64,000 bases of DNA, taken from positions 1-64,000 of the forward strand of contig NZ_BAKJ01000006.1 of the NCBI RefSeq assembly GCF_000614125.1, in the 5' to 3' direction. This document shows positions 9,964-19,791 of this stretch, one piece after another. The notes under the pieces are model-generated. The model worked only from the letters and a program-made list of their open reading frames with translations, was not told the DNA's origin and did no database searches. Numbering within the stretch: position 1 is the stretch's first letter; every line of letters begins with the position of its first letter. This DNA comes from Bacteroides rodentium JCM 16496. GTDB lineage: Bacteria > Bacteroidota > Bacteroidia > Bacteroidales > Bacteroidaceae. The position numbers were made by a program, and so were the translations under genes.

Positions 9964-11043
9964 ATGAAAATGAAATTACGAATGGTGGAAGCGAATAAGA
10001 AGTATATCCAGCTGACGGTACTTGTATCGTTTGTCGTTGGCTTTTTGATACATTTTCCGGAGCTGGTGTCACTGACGGACGCATTGGAGCAGGAGACTTT
10101 GTTTCCTGGGATGTCTCCGGTGGATGTATTGTTTGAAGTAGGGTACACTTTTCTTTCGTTGCTGATTCTTTTTACGGTGAATACATTCTTGTTCGGGTTC
10201 AATAACCCGGCGGTACACATATCATGGTGGAAAGTGTTTGCCTCCTTTGTGCTGACATGGCTGTTGAGCAAGTTGCTGGGTGAGCTGTTTGTCTATATGC
10301 ACCGTAATTTCCAGATTCCGGCGATTGATGCGATGGTGCATCACTATCTGCATCCGGTACGCGATTTCATTATTAGTCTGATTGTGACGGGAACTTGCTA
10401 TATCAGTTATCTGATACGGGAGCGGCAGGAGGTGTTGTTGCAGAATGGGAAACTCGTTGCCGAGAATATTCAGAACCAGTACCAGGCACTGAAGAATCAG
10501 TTGAATCCCCATATGTTGTTCAATTCTTTGAATACGCTTCAGTCCCTGGTGCGAGAAAGTCCGGAAAAGGCCCAGGACTATATCCGTGAGTTATCCCGCG
10601 TGTTACGCTATACGCTTCAGGAGAATGATACACATACCGTTACCCTTCGCGAAGAAATGAATTTTGTGGATGCCTATATCTTCTTGATGAAGATGCGCTA
10701 TGAGGACAATCTGCACTTTAAGATAGAAGTAGACGAACGTATGATGGAATATTGCCTGCCTCCGCTTTCCATACAGACGTTGGTGGAAAATGCCATCAAG
10801 CACAATGAGATAAGTAACCGCAAACCGTTGACAATAGAAATCAAGACAATGGTGTCTCCAGATGGAAAGGACATTCGCCTTTGTATAGACAATGATTTAC
10901 AGCCTCGGCGTGCAACCCCTCCGGGTACGGGAGTCGGGTTGTCCAATCTTTCCAGGCGTTATTGTTTGTTGTTGGGCAAGGAGATACATATAACGGAGTC
11001 GGACGGGAAGTTCAGCGTGTGTATCCCGCTTGTAAAATCATGA
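9964..11043 (+). CDS. LytS-type sensor histidine kinase (4 TM, His_kinase domain)
   Basis: This is an inner-membrane sensor kinase for the LytTR regulator that follows. About four TM helices are visible (near residues 14-31, 53-79, 88-111 and 131-151) with no large periplasmic domain. They are followed by a short coiled coil and the His_kinase domain, whose phospho-acceptor box reads QLNPHMLFNSLN (His about 183; most relatives have HFLFN). An HATPase-like end follows (LVENAIKHNE and GTGVGLSNLSRR). The length of 359 residues is normal. It sits in the efflux operon, 27 nt after the adaptor and 13 nt before the regulator, so I infer that it monitors metal stress or envelope state; the signal itself cannot be read from sequence. 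Confidence 0.87.
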   Translation: MKMKLRMVEANKKYIQLTVLVSFVVGFLIHFPELVSLTDALEQETLFPGMSPVDVLFEVGYTFLSLLILFTVNTFLFGFNNPAVHISWWKVFASFVLTWLLSKLLGELFVYMHRNFQIPAIDAMVHHYLHPVRDFIISLIVTGTCYISYLIRERQEVLLQNGKLVAENIQNQYQALKNQLNPHMLFNSLNTLQSLVRESPEKAQDYIRELSRVLRYTLQENDTHTVTLREEMNFVDAYIFLMKMRYEDNLHFKIEVDERMMEYCLPPLSIQTLVENAIKHNEISNRKPLTIEIKTMVSPDGKDIRLCIDNDLQPRRATPPGTGVGLSNLSRRYCLLLGKEIHITESDGKFSVCIPLVKS

Positions 11044-11056
11044 AAATGGAGATGTT

Positions 11057-11821
11057 ATGAAGGTGCTGATTATAGAAGATGAAAAGGCGGCTGTCCGCAA
11101 TTTGACAGCGGTGCTGAAACTGGTCGCTCCCGACATGGAAGTGACCGGAACTTTGGATTGCGTGGTGGATGCCGTCGACTGGTTTGCTACACATCCTATG
11201 CCTGGCTTGGTATTCATGGATATTCATTTGGCTGATGGCTCGGCTTTTGAAATTTTCGAGCATGTGGATATTACATGTCCGGTTATTTTTACGACTGCCT
11301 ATGATGAATACGCGTTGCGTGCATTTAAGGTGAACAGCATTGACTATCTGCTGAAACCTATTGGGCAGGAGGAAGTGGAAGCGGCACTTGCCAAATTAAA
11401 ACATCTGCATAGGGAACGTTTGGATGAATTGGACTTTCTGAAACTGATACAGAACTTGAAGAGGGAGGAAAGCTATAAGACTCATTTTCTGATTCCGGTA
11501 AAAGGTGACAAGCTTTTACCTTTGTCGGTGGAGGACATTTCCTATTTCTACATAGCAGACGGAATTGTAAAGGCAGTGACTTCGGAAGGAAAGGGTTATG
11601 TTCTTACCCAGACAATGGATGAATTGGCGGAATGCCTGAATCCCTCTCTCTTTTTCCGTGCCAACCGTCAGTATTTGATATCCAGAGGTGCCGTGAAAGA
11701 TATTGATTTATGGTTCAATAACCGTTTGGCCATTAATCTGTATGTGGCTGCACCCGAAAGAATTGTGGTAAGTAAGGCACGGGTAGGAGAGTTCAAAGAA
11801 TGGTTTGCCGGAGAACGTTGA
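11057..11821 (+). CDS. LytTR response regulator
   Basis: The protein has an N-terminal receiver domain (MKVLIIEDEKAAVRNL with acidic pocket E7/D8, phospho-Asp 55 in VFMDIHLADG, and Lys in YLLKPIG). A C-terminal LytTR DNA-binding domain follows (about residues 140-254; ISYFYIADGIVKAVTSEGK and FFRANRQYLISRGAVKDI). Length 254 residues, typical. It is the cognate partner of the upstream kinase and closes the efflux operon. LytTR proteins bind direct repeats spaced by about two helical turns, so the 22-bp repeat array at 4408-4561 before this operon is a candidate target. That link is an inference and has not been shown. Confidence 0.9.
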   Translation: MKVLIIEDEKAAVRNLTAVLKLVAPDMEVTGTLDCVVDAVDWFATHPMPGLVFMDIHLADGSAFEIFEHVDITCPVIFTTAYDEYALRAFKVNSIDYLLKPIGQEEVEAALAKLKHLHRERLDELDFLKLIQNLKREESYKTHFLIPVKGDKLLPLSVEDISYFYIADGIVKAVTSEGKGYVLTQTMDELAECLNPSLFFRANRQYLISRGAVKDIDLWFNNRLAINLYVAAPERIVVSKARVGEFKEWFAGER

Positions 11822-11866
11822 CTATAGGTTGATGGGGGAATATTAGGATGAATGGAATCTTTTGTC

Positions 11867-11874
11867 TACATTTG
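11867..11874 (+). promoter_or_regulatory. Bacteroides -7 box (TACATTTG) for rpe
   Basis: TACATTTG fits TAnnTTTG and lies 37 nt before the rpe ATG. The -33 region is weak (TTAG near 11843). Confidence 0.5.
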
Positions 11875-11910
11875 TACAACATAAAGGTATAACCATTAGA
11901 ACATAACATT

Positions 11911-12561
11911 ATGAAACCAATCATATCCCCTTCTATTCTCTCTGCCGATTTTGGTTATCTGGCACGAGACATTGAAATGATTAACGAAAGTGAGGCGGAG
12001 TGGGTACATATCGACATCATGGACGGTGTGTTTGTCCCTAATATTTCTTTCGGATTCCCGGTACTGAAGTATGTGGCAAAACTGTCGCAGAAGCCTCTGG
12101 ATGTACATCTGATGATTGTACAGCCGGAGAAGTTTATTCCGGAGGTGAAGGCTCTGGGAGCACATGTCATGAATGTGCATTACGAGGCTTGTCCGCATCT
12201 GCACCGCGTGGTGCAGCAAATCCGCGAAGCAGGAATGCAGCCGGCAGTAACGATTAATCCGGCAACTCCCGTGTCCTTGTTGAAGGATATTATTAATGAT
12301 GTATACATGGTGCTGATAATGAGCGTAAATCCCGGCTTCGGTGGACAAAAGTTCATAGAGCATTCTCTTGACAAGGTGCGCGAGTTGCGTGAATTGATTA
12401 CGGTTACCGGTTCGCAAGCCTTGATAGAAGTGGACGGTGGCGTAAACTTGGACACCGGTTCGCGTCTGGTAGAGGCTGGAGCAGATGTACTGGTGGCTGG
12501 CAATGCCGTTTTCTCGGCTCCCGACCCGCAGGAGGCCATCCGTGCATTAAGGAATCTGTAA
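11911..12561 (+). CDS. rpe: Ribulose-phosphate 3-epimerase
   Basis: Rpe interconverts ribulose-5-phosphate and xylulose-5-phosphate in the non-oxidative pentose phosphate pathway. The 216-residue protein is full length and intact. It shows the TIM-barrel signatures SPSILSADFGYLARDI, WVHIDIMDGVFVPNISFG (metal-binding His and Asp), LDVHLMIVQP, MSVNPGFGGQKFI (phosphate loop) and IEVDGGVN. The comEC reading frame begins 14 nt after the stop, so the two are probably co-transcribed from the promoter at 11867-11874. Confidence 0.96.
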   Translation: MKPIISPSILSADFGYLARDIEMINESEAEWVHIDIMDGVFVPNISFGFPVLKYVAKLSQKPLDVHLMIVQPEKFIPEVKALGAHVMNVHYEACPHLHRVVQQIREAGMQPAVTINPATPVSLLKDIINDVYMVLIMSVNPGFGGQKFIEHSLDKVRELRELITVTGSQALIEVDGGVNLDTGSRLVEAGADVLVAGNAVFSAPDPQEAIRALRNL

Positions 12562-12574
12562 TCCGTCTTCTGGA

Positions 12575-14655
12575 TTGATAATCGACAGCTGGCAACGGCA
12601 TCCTTTCCTTCGACTGTTGATGCCGTTGGTAGTTGGTATTTTGTGTGGAGATGCGTTTCCACACGTGCTTTCTGCATGGGAGTATGTGGCAGGTTTTCTG
12701 CTTTTTCTCTTTATTATAGGTAGATACAAGCATACCGGATGGGTGTATGGAGCGGCGGTATACCTTTTCTTGGGTGGTACGGGGTTCTGCTTGATGAGTT
12801 GGCAGCAGGGAAAGACGGTATTTCCCTTTTCGGGCAAACCTGCTGTTTATAGGGTTTGTATCCGCGAGCATCCCGAAGAGAGGGAGCGCAGCATATTGTG
12901 CAGGGTTGCCCTGCTGGGAGAGGTAGAGCAGGATACTGTTACGGGTTGCCCCCGGAATCATCTTTTTCTGGCTTATTTTCCGAAAGATTCTGCTACGGCC
13001 ACTTTGCGCCGTGGTGATGAGTTGATGGTATCTGTCCGGCTTGTTCCTCCGGCGAACAATGGTAACCCCGACGAGTTTGACTATGCTCGCTACCTGAGGC
13101 GGAAAGGCTATAGCGGCACGGCTTACGTGGCTGACGGACATTGGCGGAAGACGGGGCATGATGCCTCTCGCACTGTCAGCCAGGTGGCACTGGATTATAG
13201 GGAGAAAGTGGTTGGCTTATATCGGAGTTTGGGGTTTGAAGCTGATGAATTGGCGGTACTTGCTGCGTTGACAGTGGGGGATAAAGAGGAACTGAGCGAT
13301 GATATTGTGGAGACCTACTCCGTCTCGGGAGCCAGCCATGTACTGGCACTTTCGGGGTTGCACATAGGTTTTCTGTATGCTTTGCTCTTGCTTGTACTTC
13401 GCCCTTTGTGGGGGCGATGGCGGTGGTTGAAACCTTTGTTGCTTTTGCTTCTTGTCCTTTTCCTGGTGAGTTTTGCTTTTTTCACGGGATTGTCCTCCTC
13501 GGTGGTGCGGTCGGTCGTCATGTTCTCTTTGTTGGCTTTTGCCGGTTTGCAGCCGGAAAAACCGCTGACTCTGAATACGCTGGCGGCAACTGCTTTCCTG
13601 ATGCTGCTGTGCAAGTCGGTCTGGTTGTTTGATGTCGGTTTTCAGTTGTCATTCTCGGCGGTTGCAGCTATTGTACTTGTACAGCCTAAGTTATATGCCC
13701 TTTGGAAGGTCGACAATCGTTTCCTGCGATATTTGTGGGGACTTATGACAGTGTCTGTGGCAGCTCAGCTGGGTACGGCCCCTTTGGTCATTTTCTATTT
13801 TTCCCGTTTTTCCACTCATTTCCTGCTGACTAATCTTTGGGTAATTCCCATGGTGTCGCTCGTGCTGTATTCGGCGGTATTCCTGTTGCTGCTTACGCCG
13901 TTGCCTTTTGTACAACATCTGTTTGCAAGGGTCGTAGAGGCATTGGTGCATGCCAGAATGAAGTGCTTTGCCGGATAGAGCATCTTCCCGGTGCTGCTGT
14001 CGATGGCATCTGGCTGGATATATGGGGCGTTTTGCTCGTCTATCTGTTCTTGGGGATGGCATATTATGGCTTTCTGCGCCTTACGGTACGTAGAGTCTGC
14101 CTGGCGTTGCTGGCGTTGTTGGCAGTGGTTTCCTGGCATTCCCTCTCCATCATGTCCAATGCTCCCCGGCGGGGGATTGCTTTTTATAGCGTGCGAGGTT
14201 GTCCCGTTGTCCATTGTATGGCAGACAACCGTCATTCTTGGTTGGCATGTGCCGATAGCTTGCCGGATATGCCGCGTCTGTGCCGTGCCCTTTCTCCGCA
14301 TTGGAACCGCCTGCGTCTGGAGACTCCCCGACTGGTTACCGGAGATTATACCACTTCCGGCTTATCCATGCGCAACCAGATTGTCTCTTACGCCGGCAAG
14401 CGCATCTGCCTTCTTTCCGACAACCGTTGGCGGAACAAGAAGTCTTCCCGTCCCCTTACTGTTGATTACCTATATATTTCCAAAGGATACCAAGGTGGGA
14501 TAGAGGAACTTACTCCGCTCTTTTCCATAGGCATGGTGGCGCTCGACGCTTCTCTTTCAGACTATTATCAGAATAAGATTGCCGATGATTGCGTTCGCTT
14601 GGGTATTCCCTATCTTCTTCTTTCTCAAAAAGGTTCTTACCGCATATTGTTATAA
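12575..14655 (+). CDS. comEC: ComEC/Rec2-family DNA-uptake membrane protein (frame broken)
   Basis: ComEC proteins form the inner-membrane channel for single-stranded DNA uptake; Bacteroides homologues are conserved but the role is little tested. N-terminal hydrophobic helices (MPLVVGILCGD region), a DUF4131-like soluble domain, and the Competence core (ALTVGDKEELSDDIVETYSVSG, then SHVLALSGLHIGFLYALLL) are clear. The C-terminus is hydrophobic. The frame breaks at 13975, where AA is read as A. Restored, the join reads KCFAGIEHLPGAAVDGIW and the protein has 693 residues. The start is uncertain: in this frame the only initiator between the stop at 12548-12550 and the first conserved residues is TTG at 12575; an error near the start is possible. 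The usual C-terminal metallo-beta-lactamase domain is not obvious. Confidence 0.82.
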
Positions 14656-14670
14656 ATCACAAACTTTTCG

Positions 14671-14678
14671 TATTTTTG
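14671..14678 (+). promoter_or_regulatory. Bacteroides -7 box (TATTTTTG) before the DHH gene
   Basis: An exact TAnnTTTG match lies 63 nt before the ATG at 14742. Direct repeats of aaatagtaaata/gtcaat words follow at 14700-14735 and would lie in the 5' leader. Confidence 0.45.
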
Positions 14679-14741
14679 CCGCTTCAATTTGTTATAAACG
14701 CCAAATAGTAAATAGTCAATCGTCAAATAGTAAATAAATAT

Positions 14742-15779
14742 ATGTTGACCAAAGTAATAGAACAATCCAAGATAGACCATTTCACCAAATGGTTTGACCG
14801 TGCAGACAAGATAGTAATCGTTTCGCATGTGGGTCCCGACGGGGATGCCATCGGTTCTTCTCTGGGCTTGTGGCATTTCCTCAATTCGCAGGGAAAGACG
14901 GCGAATGTTATTGTGCCGAACGCCTTCCCCGACTTCTTGAAATGGATGCCCGGGAGCAAGGACGTCCTTCTGTACGACCGTTACAAGGAGTTTGCCGACA
15001 AGCTGATTGCCGAGGCGGATGTTATTTGTTGTCTGGACTTTAATGCTGTCCATCGTATAGATGCCATGGGTGACGCTGTTCTTGCATCCCCGGCAAGAAA
15101 AATACTGATAGACCATCATCTCCATCCGGAGGATTTCTGCAAGATTATCATTTCCCATCCGGAGATATCTTCCACTTCGGAACTGGTTTTCCGTCTGATT
15201 TGCCGTATGGGCTATTTCAGTGACATCTCAAAGGAAGGTGCGGAATGTATCTATACGGGCATGATGACCGATACCGGCGGGTTCACCTATAATTCCAATA
15301 ACCGGGAAATCTATTTCATTATTAGCGAACTCTTGTCGAAAGGCATTGACAAAGATGCCATCTATCGCAAGGTGTTCAATACCTACTCTGAAAGCCGCTT
15401 GCGCTTGATGGGATATGTCTTGTCACAAATGAAAGTCTATCCGGACTATCATGCAGCCTTAATTTCCTTGACTAAAGCCGAACAAAGCCAGTTCGACTAT
15501 GTGCGTGGAGACAGTGAGGGATTTGTGAACATTCCTTTAAGCATCAAAGGGGTGATTTTCTCTTGCTTCCTGCGTGAAGATACGGAGAAGCCGATGATAA
15601 AGATTTCTTTACGTTCGGTCGGTACATTCCCTTGCAATCAGCTGGCTGCCGAGTTCTTTGGCGGCGGCGGTCATTTGAATGCTTCCGGCGGTGAATTTTA
15701 TGGAACGATGGATGAGGCCCGCAAGGTCTTTGAGCAAGCTTTGGAGAAATACAAACCGCTGCTGAATGCCAAAGGATAA
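14742..15779 (+). CDS. DHH/DHHA1 phosphoesterase (NrnA-like nanoRNase / pAp phosphatase)
   Basis: DHH proteins of this type degrade very short oligoribonucleotides and/or dephosphorylate 3'-phosphoadenosine-5'-phosphate in the cytoplasm. The metal-binding motifs are present in order: HVGPDGDAIGSSLG (Asp pair), CCLDFNAVHR, ILIDHHLHPEDF (the DHH signature) and TGMMTDTGGFTY. The C-terminal DHHA1 substrate domain ends with AEFFGGGGHLNASGGEF. At 345 residues it is full length and intact. It may act on nucleotide second-messenger products such as pApA, but that cannot be decided here. A hairpin at 15782-15817 follows the stop. Confidence 0.9.
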   Translation: MLTKVIEQSKIDHFTKWFDRADKIVIVSHVGPDGDAIGSSLGLWHFLNSQGKTANVIVPNAFPDFLKWMPGSKDVLLYDRYKEFADKLIAEADVICCLDFNAVHRIDAMGDAVLASPARKILIDHHLHPEDFCKIIISHPEISSTSELVFRLICRMGYFSDISKEGAECIYTGMMTDTGGFTYNSNNREIYFIISELLSKGIDKDAIYRKVFNTYSESRLRLMGYVLSQMKVYPDYHAALISLTKAEQSQFDYVRGDSEGFVNIPLSIKGVIFSCFLREDTEKPMIKISLRSVGTFPCNQLAAEFFGGGGHLNASGGEFYGTMDEARKVFEQALEKYKPLLNAKG

Positions 15780-15781
15780 AA

Positions 15782-15817
15782 AAAGTTCGGTTGTAAAGGT
15801 TAAAAGTTACGAACTTT
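15782..15817 (+). terminator. Weak hairpin terminator after the DHH gene
   Basis: AAAGTTCG (15782-15789) pairs with CGAACTTT (15810-15817) across a 20-nt loop, directly after the stop codon. The short stem and lack of a strict U-run make this a moderate call. Confidence 0.4.
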
Positions 15818-15851
15818 CTATCCGCAGCTTTCAACTTTCAAGGAAATCAGA

Positions 15852-15859
15852 TACTTTTG
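15852..15859 (+). promoter_or_regulatory. Bacteroides -7 box (TACTTTTG) for the DUF4827-glmM unit
   Basis: An exact TAnnTTTG match lies 23 nt before the ATG at 15883. Confidence 0.5.
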
Positions 15860-15882
15860 TACGAAATTACTAAATAACAGAA

Positions 15883-16485
15883 ATGAAGAAACTTACTTTA
15901 TTCTTTTTTGCCTTACTTGCAGTTTGTTTTGCCTTCCAGGCATGCGATAATTCTAAAACCTATGCCGAAATGCTTGAGGAAGAAAAAGATGCCATCAAAG
16001 CATTTATCAAAGACAGTAGCATTGTCGTTATTTCTCAAAGTGAGTTCTATGCGCAAGATTCGACAACGGATGTAAGCAGGAATGAGTATGTGCAGCTGGC
16101 AAGCGGGGTATATATGCAGATTGTGGATAAAGGTTCGACGAATCCTGCGGATACAATAAAACCGAATGATTTGGTTTTGGTGCGTTATGAAGAATATGGG
16201 CTGATAGAAGAAGCGGTGACTTCATCTAATTTGAACAATCCGACTGTTGTGGATGAATTCAGATATACGGTTACTTCTTCATCCATTGCCGGGCTTTTTA
16301 CACAAGGCTATATGCTTGTATATCATGGCTCGTCTGTACCTGCAGGCTGGTTGGTTGCGTTGAATTATATTCGTGACGGAGCACATGTGAAGTTGATTGT
16401 TCCTTCCAAGATGGGGCATCAGAATGCCATGCAACAAGTATATCCCTATTATTACGACATACATAAACTCCAAATTTGGAACTAA
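15883..16485 (+). CDS. DUF4827 lipoprotein
   Basis: This is a 200-residue exported lipoprotein: MKKLTLFFFALLAVCFAFQACDNS contains a signal helix and a lipobox with Cys 21. The body resembles DUF4827, a Bacteroidales family with an FKBP-like look (the GLFTQGYMLVYHGSSVPAGWLVALNYIRDGAHVKLIVPSKMGH region is similar to the C-terminal part of FKBP-type isomerases). In the genomes I recall, it sits beside glmM as here, 25 nt upstream. The job is unknown; a periplasmic or surface folding role is only a guess. The frame is intact, with a good promoter directly upstream. Confidence 0.75.
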   Translation: MKKLTLFFFALLAVCFAFQACDNSKTYAEMLEEEKDAIKAFIKDSSIVVISQSEFYAQDSTTDVSRNEYVQLASGVYMQIVDKGSTNPADTIKPNDLVLVRYEEYGLIEEAVTSSNLNNPTVVDEFRYTVTSSSIAGLFTQGYMLVYHGSSVPAGWLVALNYIRDGAHVKLIVPSKMGHQNAMQQVYPYYYDIHKLQIWN

Positions 16486-16510
16486 CCTATAAATTTTAAA
16501 TCATTAACCT

Positions 16511-17898
16511 ATGACTCTAATCAAATCTATCTCTGGAATCCGCGGAACTATTGGCGGTGGTGCTGGCGAGGGATTGAATCCGCTCGACATTGTGAAGTTC
16601 ACTTCAGCTTATGCTACCTTGATTCGCAAGACGTGTACTGTAAAAAGTAACAAAATTGTAGTGGGACGTGATGCCCGTATTTCCGGTGAGATGGTCAAGA
16701 ACGTAGTAGTCGGTACCTTGATGGGTATGGGCTGGGATGTAGTGGACATTGACTTGGCCTCTACTCCGACTACCGAGCTGGCCGTCACCATGGAAGGTGC
16801 CAGTGGAGGTATTATCCTGACTGCCTCACACAATCCCAAGCAGTGGAATGCGTTGAAACTGCTGAACGAGAAGGGCGAATTCCTGAACGCTGCCGAAGGC
16901 CAGGAAGTGCTCCGCATTGCCGCCGCCGAAGAATTCTGCTATGCCGAAGTGGACCAACTCGGCTCGTACCGTCAGGATTTAAGCTACAACCAGAAGCACA
17001 TCGATAGCGTATTGGCGCTCGACCTCGTAGATGTGGAAGCCATCCGAAAGGCGAACTTCCGTGTTGCCATCGACTGCGTGAACTCTGTGGGCGGTATCAT
17101 CCTGCCGCAGCTGCTCGAGCAGCTTGGTGTTCAGCACGTAGAGAAGCTCTATTGCGAACCGACCGGTAACTTCCAGCATAATCCCGAGCCTCTGGAAAAG
17201 AACTTGGGCGACATCATGAACCTGATGAAAGGTGGAAAGGCAGACGTTGCATTTGTTGTAGACCCTGATGTAGACCGCCTGGCAATGATTTGCGAAGACG
17301 GCAAGATGTACGGTGAAGAATATACGCTGGTTACTGTTGCCGACTACGTATTGAAACATACTCCGGGCAATACGGTATCCAATTTGAGTTCGACCCGTGC
17401 CTTGCGCGACGTAACCCGCAAGTATGGGCAGGAATATTACGCGTCCGCCGTAGGTGAAGTGAATGTGACTACCAAAATGAAGGAAGTAGGTGCCGTTATC
17501 GGTGGCGAAGGAAACGGTGGGGTAATCTATCCGGCCAGCCATTATGGACGTGATGCCTTGGTAGGTATTGCCTTGTTCTTGAGCCATCTGGCACACGAAG
17601 GTAAGAAGGTGAGCGAACTCCGTGCATCCTATCCTGCATACTTCATGGCAAAGAATCGTGTAGACTTGACTCCTGAAACAGATGTAGATGCTATTCTTGC
17701 CAAGGTGAAGGAGCTGTATAAGAATGAAGAAATCAATGATATAGACGGTGTGAAGATTGACTTCCCCGATAAATGGTTCATCTGCGTAAGAGCAATACGG
17801 AACCGATTATCCGTGTCTATAGCGAGGCTGCCACACCGGAGGCTGCCGAGGAGATAGGTCAGCAGATTATGAAGGTGATTGAAGATTTGGCGAAATAA
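16511..17898 (+). CDS. glmM: Phosphoglucosamine mutase (frame broken near C-terminus)
   Basis: GlmM converts glucosamine-6-phosphate to glucosamine-1-phosphate for UDP-GlcNAc, the precursor of peptidoglycan and LPS. The alpha-phosphohexomutase motifs are all present: SGIRGTIGGG at the start, the phosphoserine loop GIILTASHNPKQWNALK, the metal loop VDPDVDRLAM, and the sugar loop GGEGNGGVIYP. The last motif (RKSNTEPIIRVYSEA) is out of frame because GGG is read as GG at 17775-17776; restoring one G gives 462 residues ending at 17898, the expected length. The gene is essential, so the break must be a sequence error. It lies 25 nt after the DUF4827 gene and is followed by a terminator. Confidence 0.93.
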
Positions 17899-17925
17899 AA
17901 TCGTCAAGTAGATATACAATGAATG

Positions 17926-17943
17926 GAGGGTGGCGACACCCTC
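17926..17943 (+). terminator. Rho-independent terminator after glmM
   Basis: GAGGGTG (17926-17932), loop GCGA, and CACCCTC (17937-17943) form a tight hairpin followed by the U-rich TTCATGTTTCTTTT, 28 nt after the corrected glmM stop. Confidence 0.7.
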
Positions 17944-17957
17944 TTCATGTTTCTTTT

Positions 17958-18026
17958 AGGCGCGGATTACGCAGCTTTCACGGATTTGATTTGTATAATC
18001 CGCGTTTTTCTGCGTAATCCGCGCCT
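17958..18026. repeat. Perfect 16-bp inverted repeat of the CGCGGATTACGC type
   Basis: AGGCGCGGATTACGCA (17958-17973) pairs exactly with TGCGTAATCCGCGCCT (18011-18026). Inside, CGGATT (17981-17986) pairs with AATCCG (17997-18002). It lies in the convergent gap between glmM and the Nudix gene. Similar GCGGATTACGC words occur as dispersed repeats in Bacteroides genomes as far as I recall, and a worn relative (GAATCCGTGTAATTCGTGCC) is at 57309-57328. It may serve as a bidirectional terminator. Confidence 0.7.
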
Positions 18027-18041
18027 GATGTTATGTTTCGG

Positions 18042-18557
18042 TTATTGGGTAGAGATGCCGGAGATGACTTTCTCTATCTCTCCCTCAAAGTTGGGCGTGA
18101 ATATTCCTTTCCCGATGTTTTCTTTTATTTCATCGATGCTCCAGAAACGTCCTCCATCCAGTTCGTCGCTGGGCTGGATTTCTCCGTCATAGACTGTTTT
18201 GTGTACAAAGACGAGTTCCCGCTCGCGGGCAGATTCAAAGAGGTAGTGTGTCACTGTTTCGGGAATAAAATCCGTGATGCCGAGTTCTTCGCGTACTTCG
18301 CGTTTCAGCGCCATCTCTACACTTTCACCTAAATCGACGTGTCCGCCTACGGCGGTGTCCCACTTCCCCGGCTGTATGTCTTTCCATTCGGGACGTTTCT
18401 GTAGATACAACTCACCTTTGGAATTGAATACATGAAGATGGATTACCGGATGCAGCAGTTTGCTACCGTTATGGCATTCGCCACGGGTGGCGGCACCTGT
18501 GATGTTGCCTTGTTCGTCGACAAGGGGGAACATTTCTTGATTGTTATCGTGGTTCAT
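18042..18557 (-). CDS. NUDIX hydrolase
   Basis: The 171-residue protein has a complete Nudix box, GGHVDLGESVEMALKREV followed by REELGI (G-x5-E-x7-REVxEExGI), and the surrounding YLQKRPEWKDIQPGKWDTAVGG. This pattern resembles the isopentenyl-diphosphate isomerase-like Nudix group (YfcD/Orf135-type) that hydrolyses nucleoside diphosphate derivatives; the actual substrate is not decided by sequence. It starts 5 nt after the queA stop on the same strand, so translation is probably coupled. The frame is intact. Confidence 0.9.
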   Translation of the reverse strand: MNHDNNQEMFPLVDEQGNITGAATRGECHNGSKLLHPVIHLHVFNSKGELYLQKRPEWKDIQPGKWDTAVGGHVDLGESVEMALKREVREELGITDFIPETVTHYLFESARERELVFVHKTVYDGEIQPSDELDGGRFWSIDEIKENIGKGIFTPNFEGEIEKVISGISTQ

Positions 18558-18562
18558 TGTGC

Positions 18563-19791
18563 TTAGGGTATTAATAATGATGAATCTCCATAGCTCAGGA
18601 AGCGGAAATCATGTGCCAGTGCATAGTTATAAATCTTTTGCCAGTCACCATGTACGAAAGCCGATACGAGCAGCAGCAAGGTACTTTGCGGTTGGTGGAA
18701 ATTAGTCACCATCGCCTTCACGATTTTGTATTCATATCCCGGAGCGATGATGATTTGGGTGCTGGTATGCAGAGCCTCCATGCTATGTCTGTCCAGATAG
18801 GCGAGAATGGCTTGCAGGGCTTCCACAGCAGAGGGGACGGCAGCTTTGGCAGACATTTCATAAGGCTGCCATTGGCGGACGTGCAAGTCTTCCTCTGTGG
18901 CTTCCGGATTATTCAGTAAAGTGGTTCCGATGTGATAGAGGCTTTCCAATGTGCGCACTGAAGTTGTTCCTACGGCCACTGCCTTGCCGCCGTGTGCTAT
19001 GAGTTTTTCCAATGTATTGCGCGAAACAGAGATGTATTCCGTATGCATTTCGTGCCCTTCTATCTCTTCGCTTTTCACCGGTTTGAAGGTTCCGGCTCCC
19101 ACATGGAGTGTCAGTTCTTCCAATTCTACTCCTTTATTGCGCAATGCGTCCAATACGCGTGGGGTGAAATGCAGTCCCGCTGTAGGGGCAGCCACCGAAC
19201 CTTTGATTTTGGAGTAGACGGTCTGGTAAGTCTCCTTGTCACTTTCCTGGGTCTCCCGGTTCAAGTAGGGGGGATGGGCAATTCACCGAAGACCTCGAGA
19301 ATGTCGGCAAAAGTCACTTCCGGATTATTCCAGCGGAAGTCCACCCAATGGCTGGTGCCGTGGCACGCGCCCCGTTCGGCGGTCAGAGTGAGTGGCTGGC
19401 CTTTCACGGTCATCTCACGTTTCAGCATGCCTTCCTTCCACTTTTTCAGGTTGCCGACCATGCAGAGCCAGGCGGCATGCTCGGTTTGCTGGAAGTTGAG
19501 GGCGTAGTCGTTCGGCTGTATGGGTTCCAGGCAGAAGACTTCAATCAGTGCTCCCGTTTCTTTCCGGAAATGCAGGCGTGCCTGGATGACTTTGGTATTG
19601 TTGAATATCATCAGGCTTCCCGATGGCAGATACTCCGGCAGTGAAGCGAATCTGTCTTCTGAAACTTCTCCGTGGCGATACAATAACAGTTTGGACTGGT
19701 CGCGTACGGATAATGGGAACTTTGCAATGCGTTCGTCCGGCAGAGGGTAGTTGAACTCGCTGATTCTGATATGTCTGGGGTCTTCTTTCAT
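18563..19791 (-). CDS. queA: tRNA preQ1(34) S-adenosylmethionine ribosyltransferase-isomerase (frame broken)
   Basis: QueA transfers and isomerises the ribosyl part of SAM onto preQ1 in tRNA to give epoxyqueuosine. The N-terminal half (ISEFNYPLPDERIAKFPL, FNNTKVIQARL) and the C-terminal half (SVAAPTAGLHFTPRVLD, EYISVSRNT, AVGTTSVRTLES, NFHQPQSTLLLLVSAF) are both canonical. They lie in two frames joined at 19268-19273, where a run of seven G on the plus strand is read as six. Restored, the join reads ELPIPPYLNRETQESDKETY and the protein has 409 residues. The break sits in a long homopolymer, the classic place for a sequencing error. It is followed 5 nt later by a Nudix gene. Confidence 0.92.
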
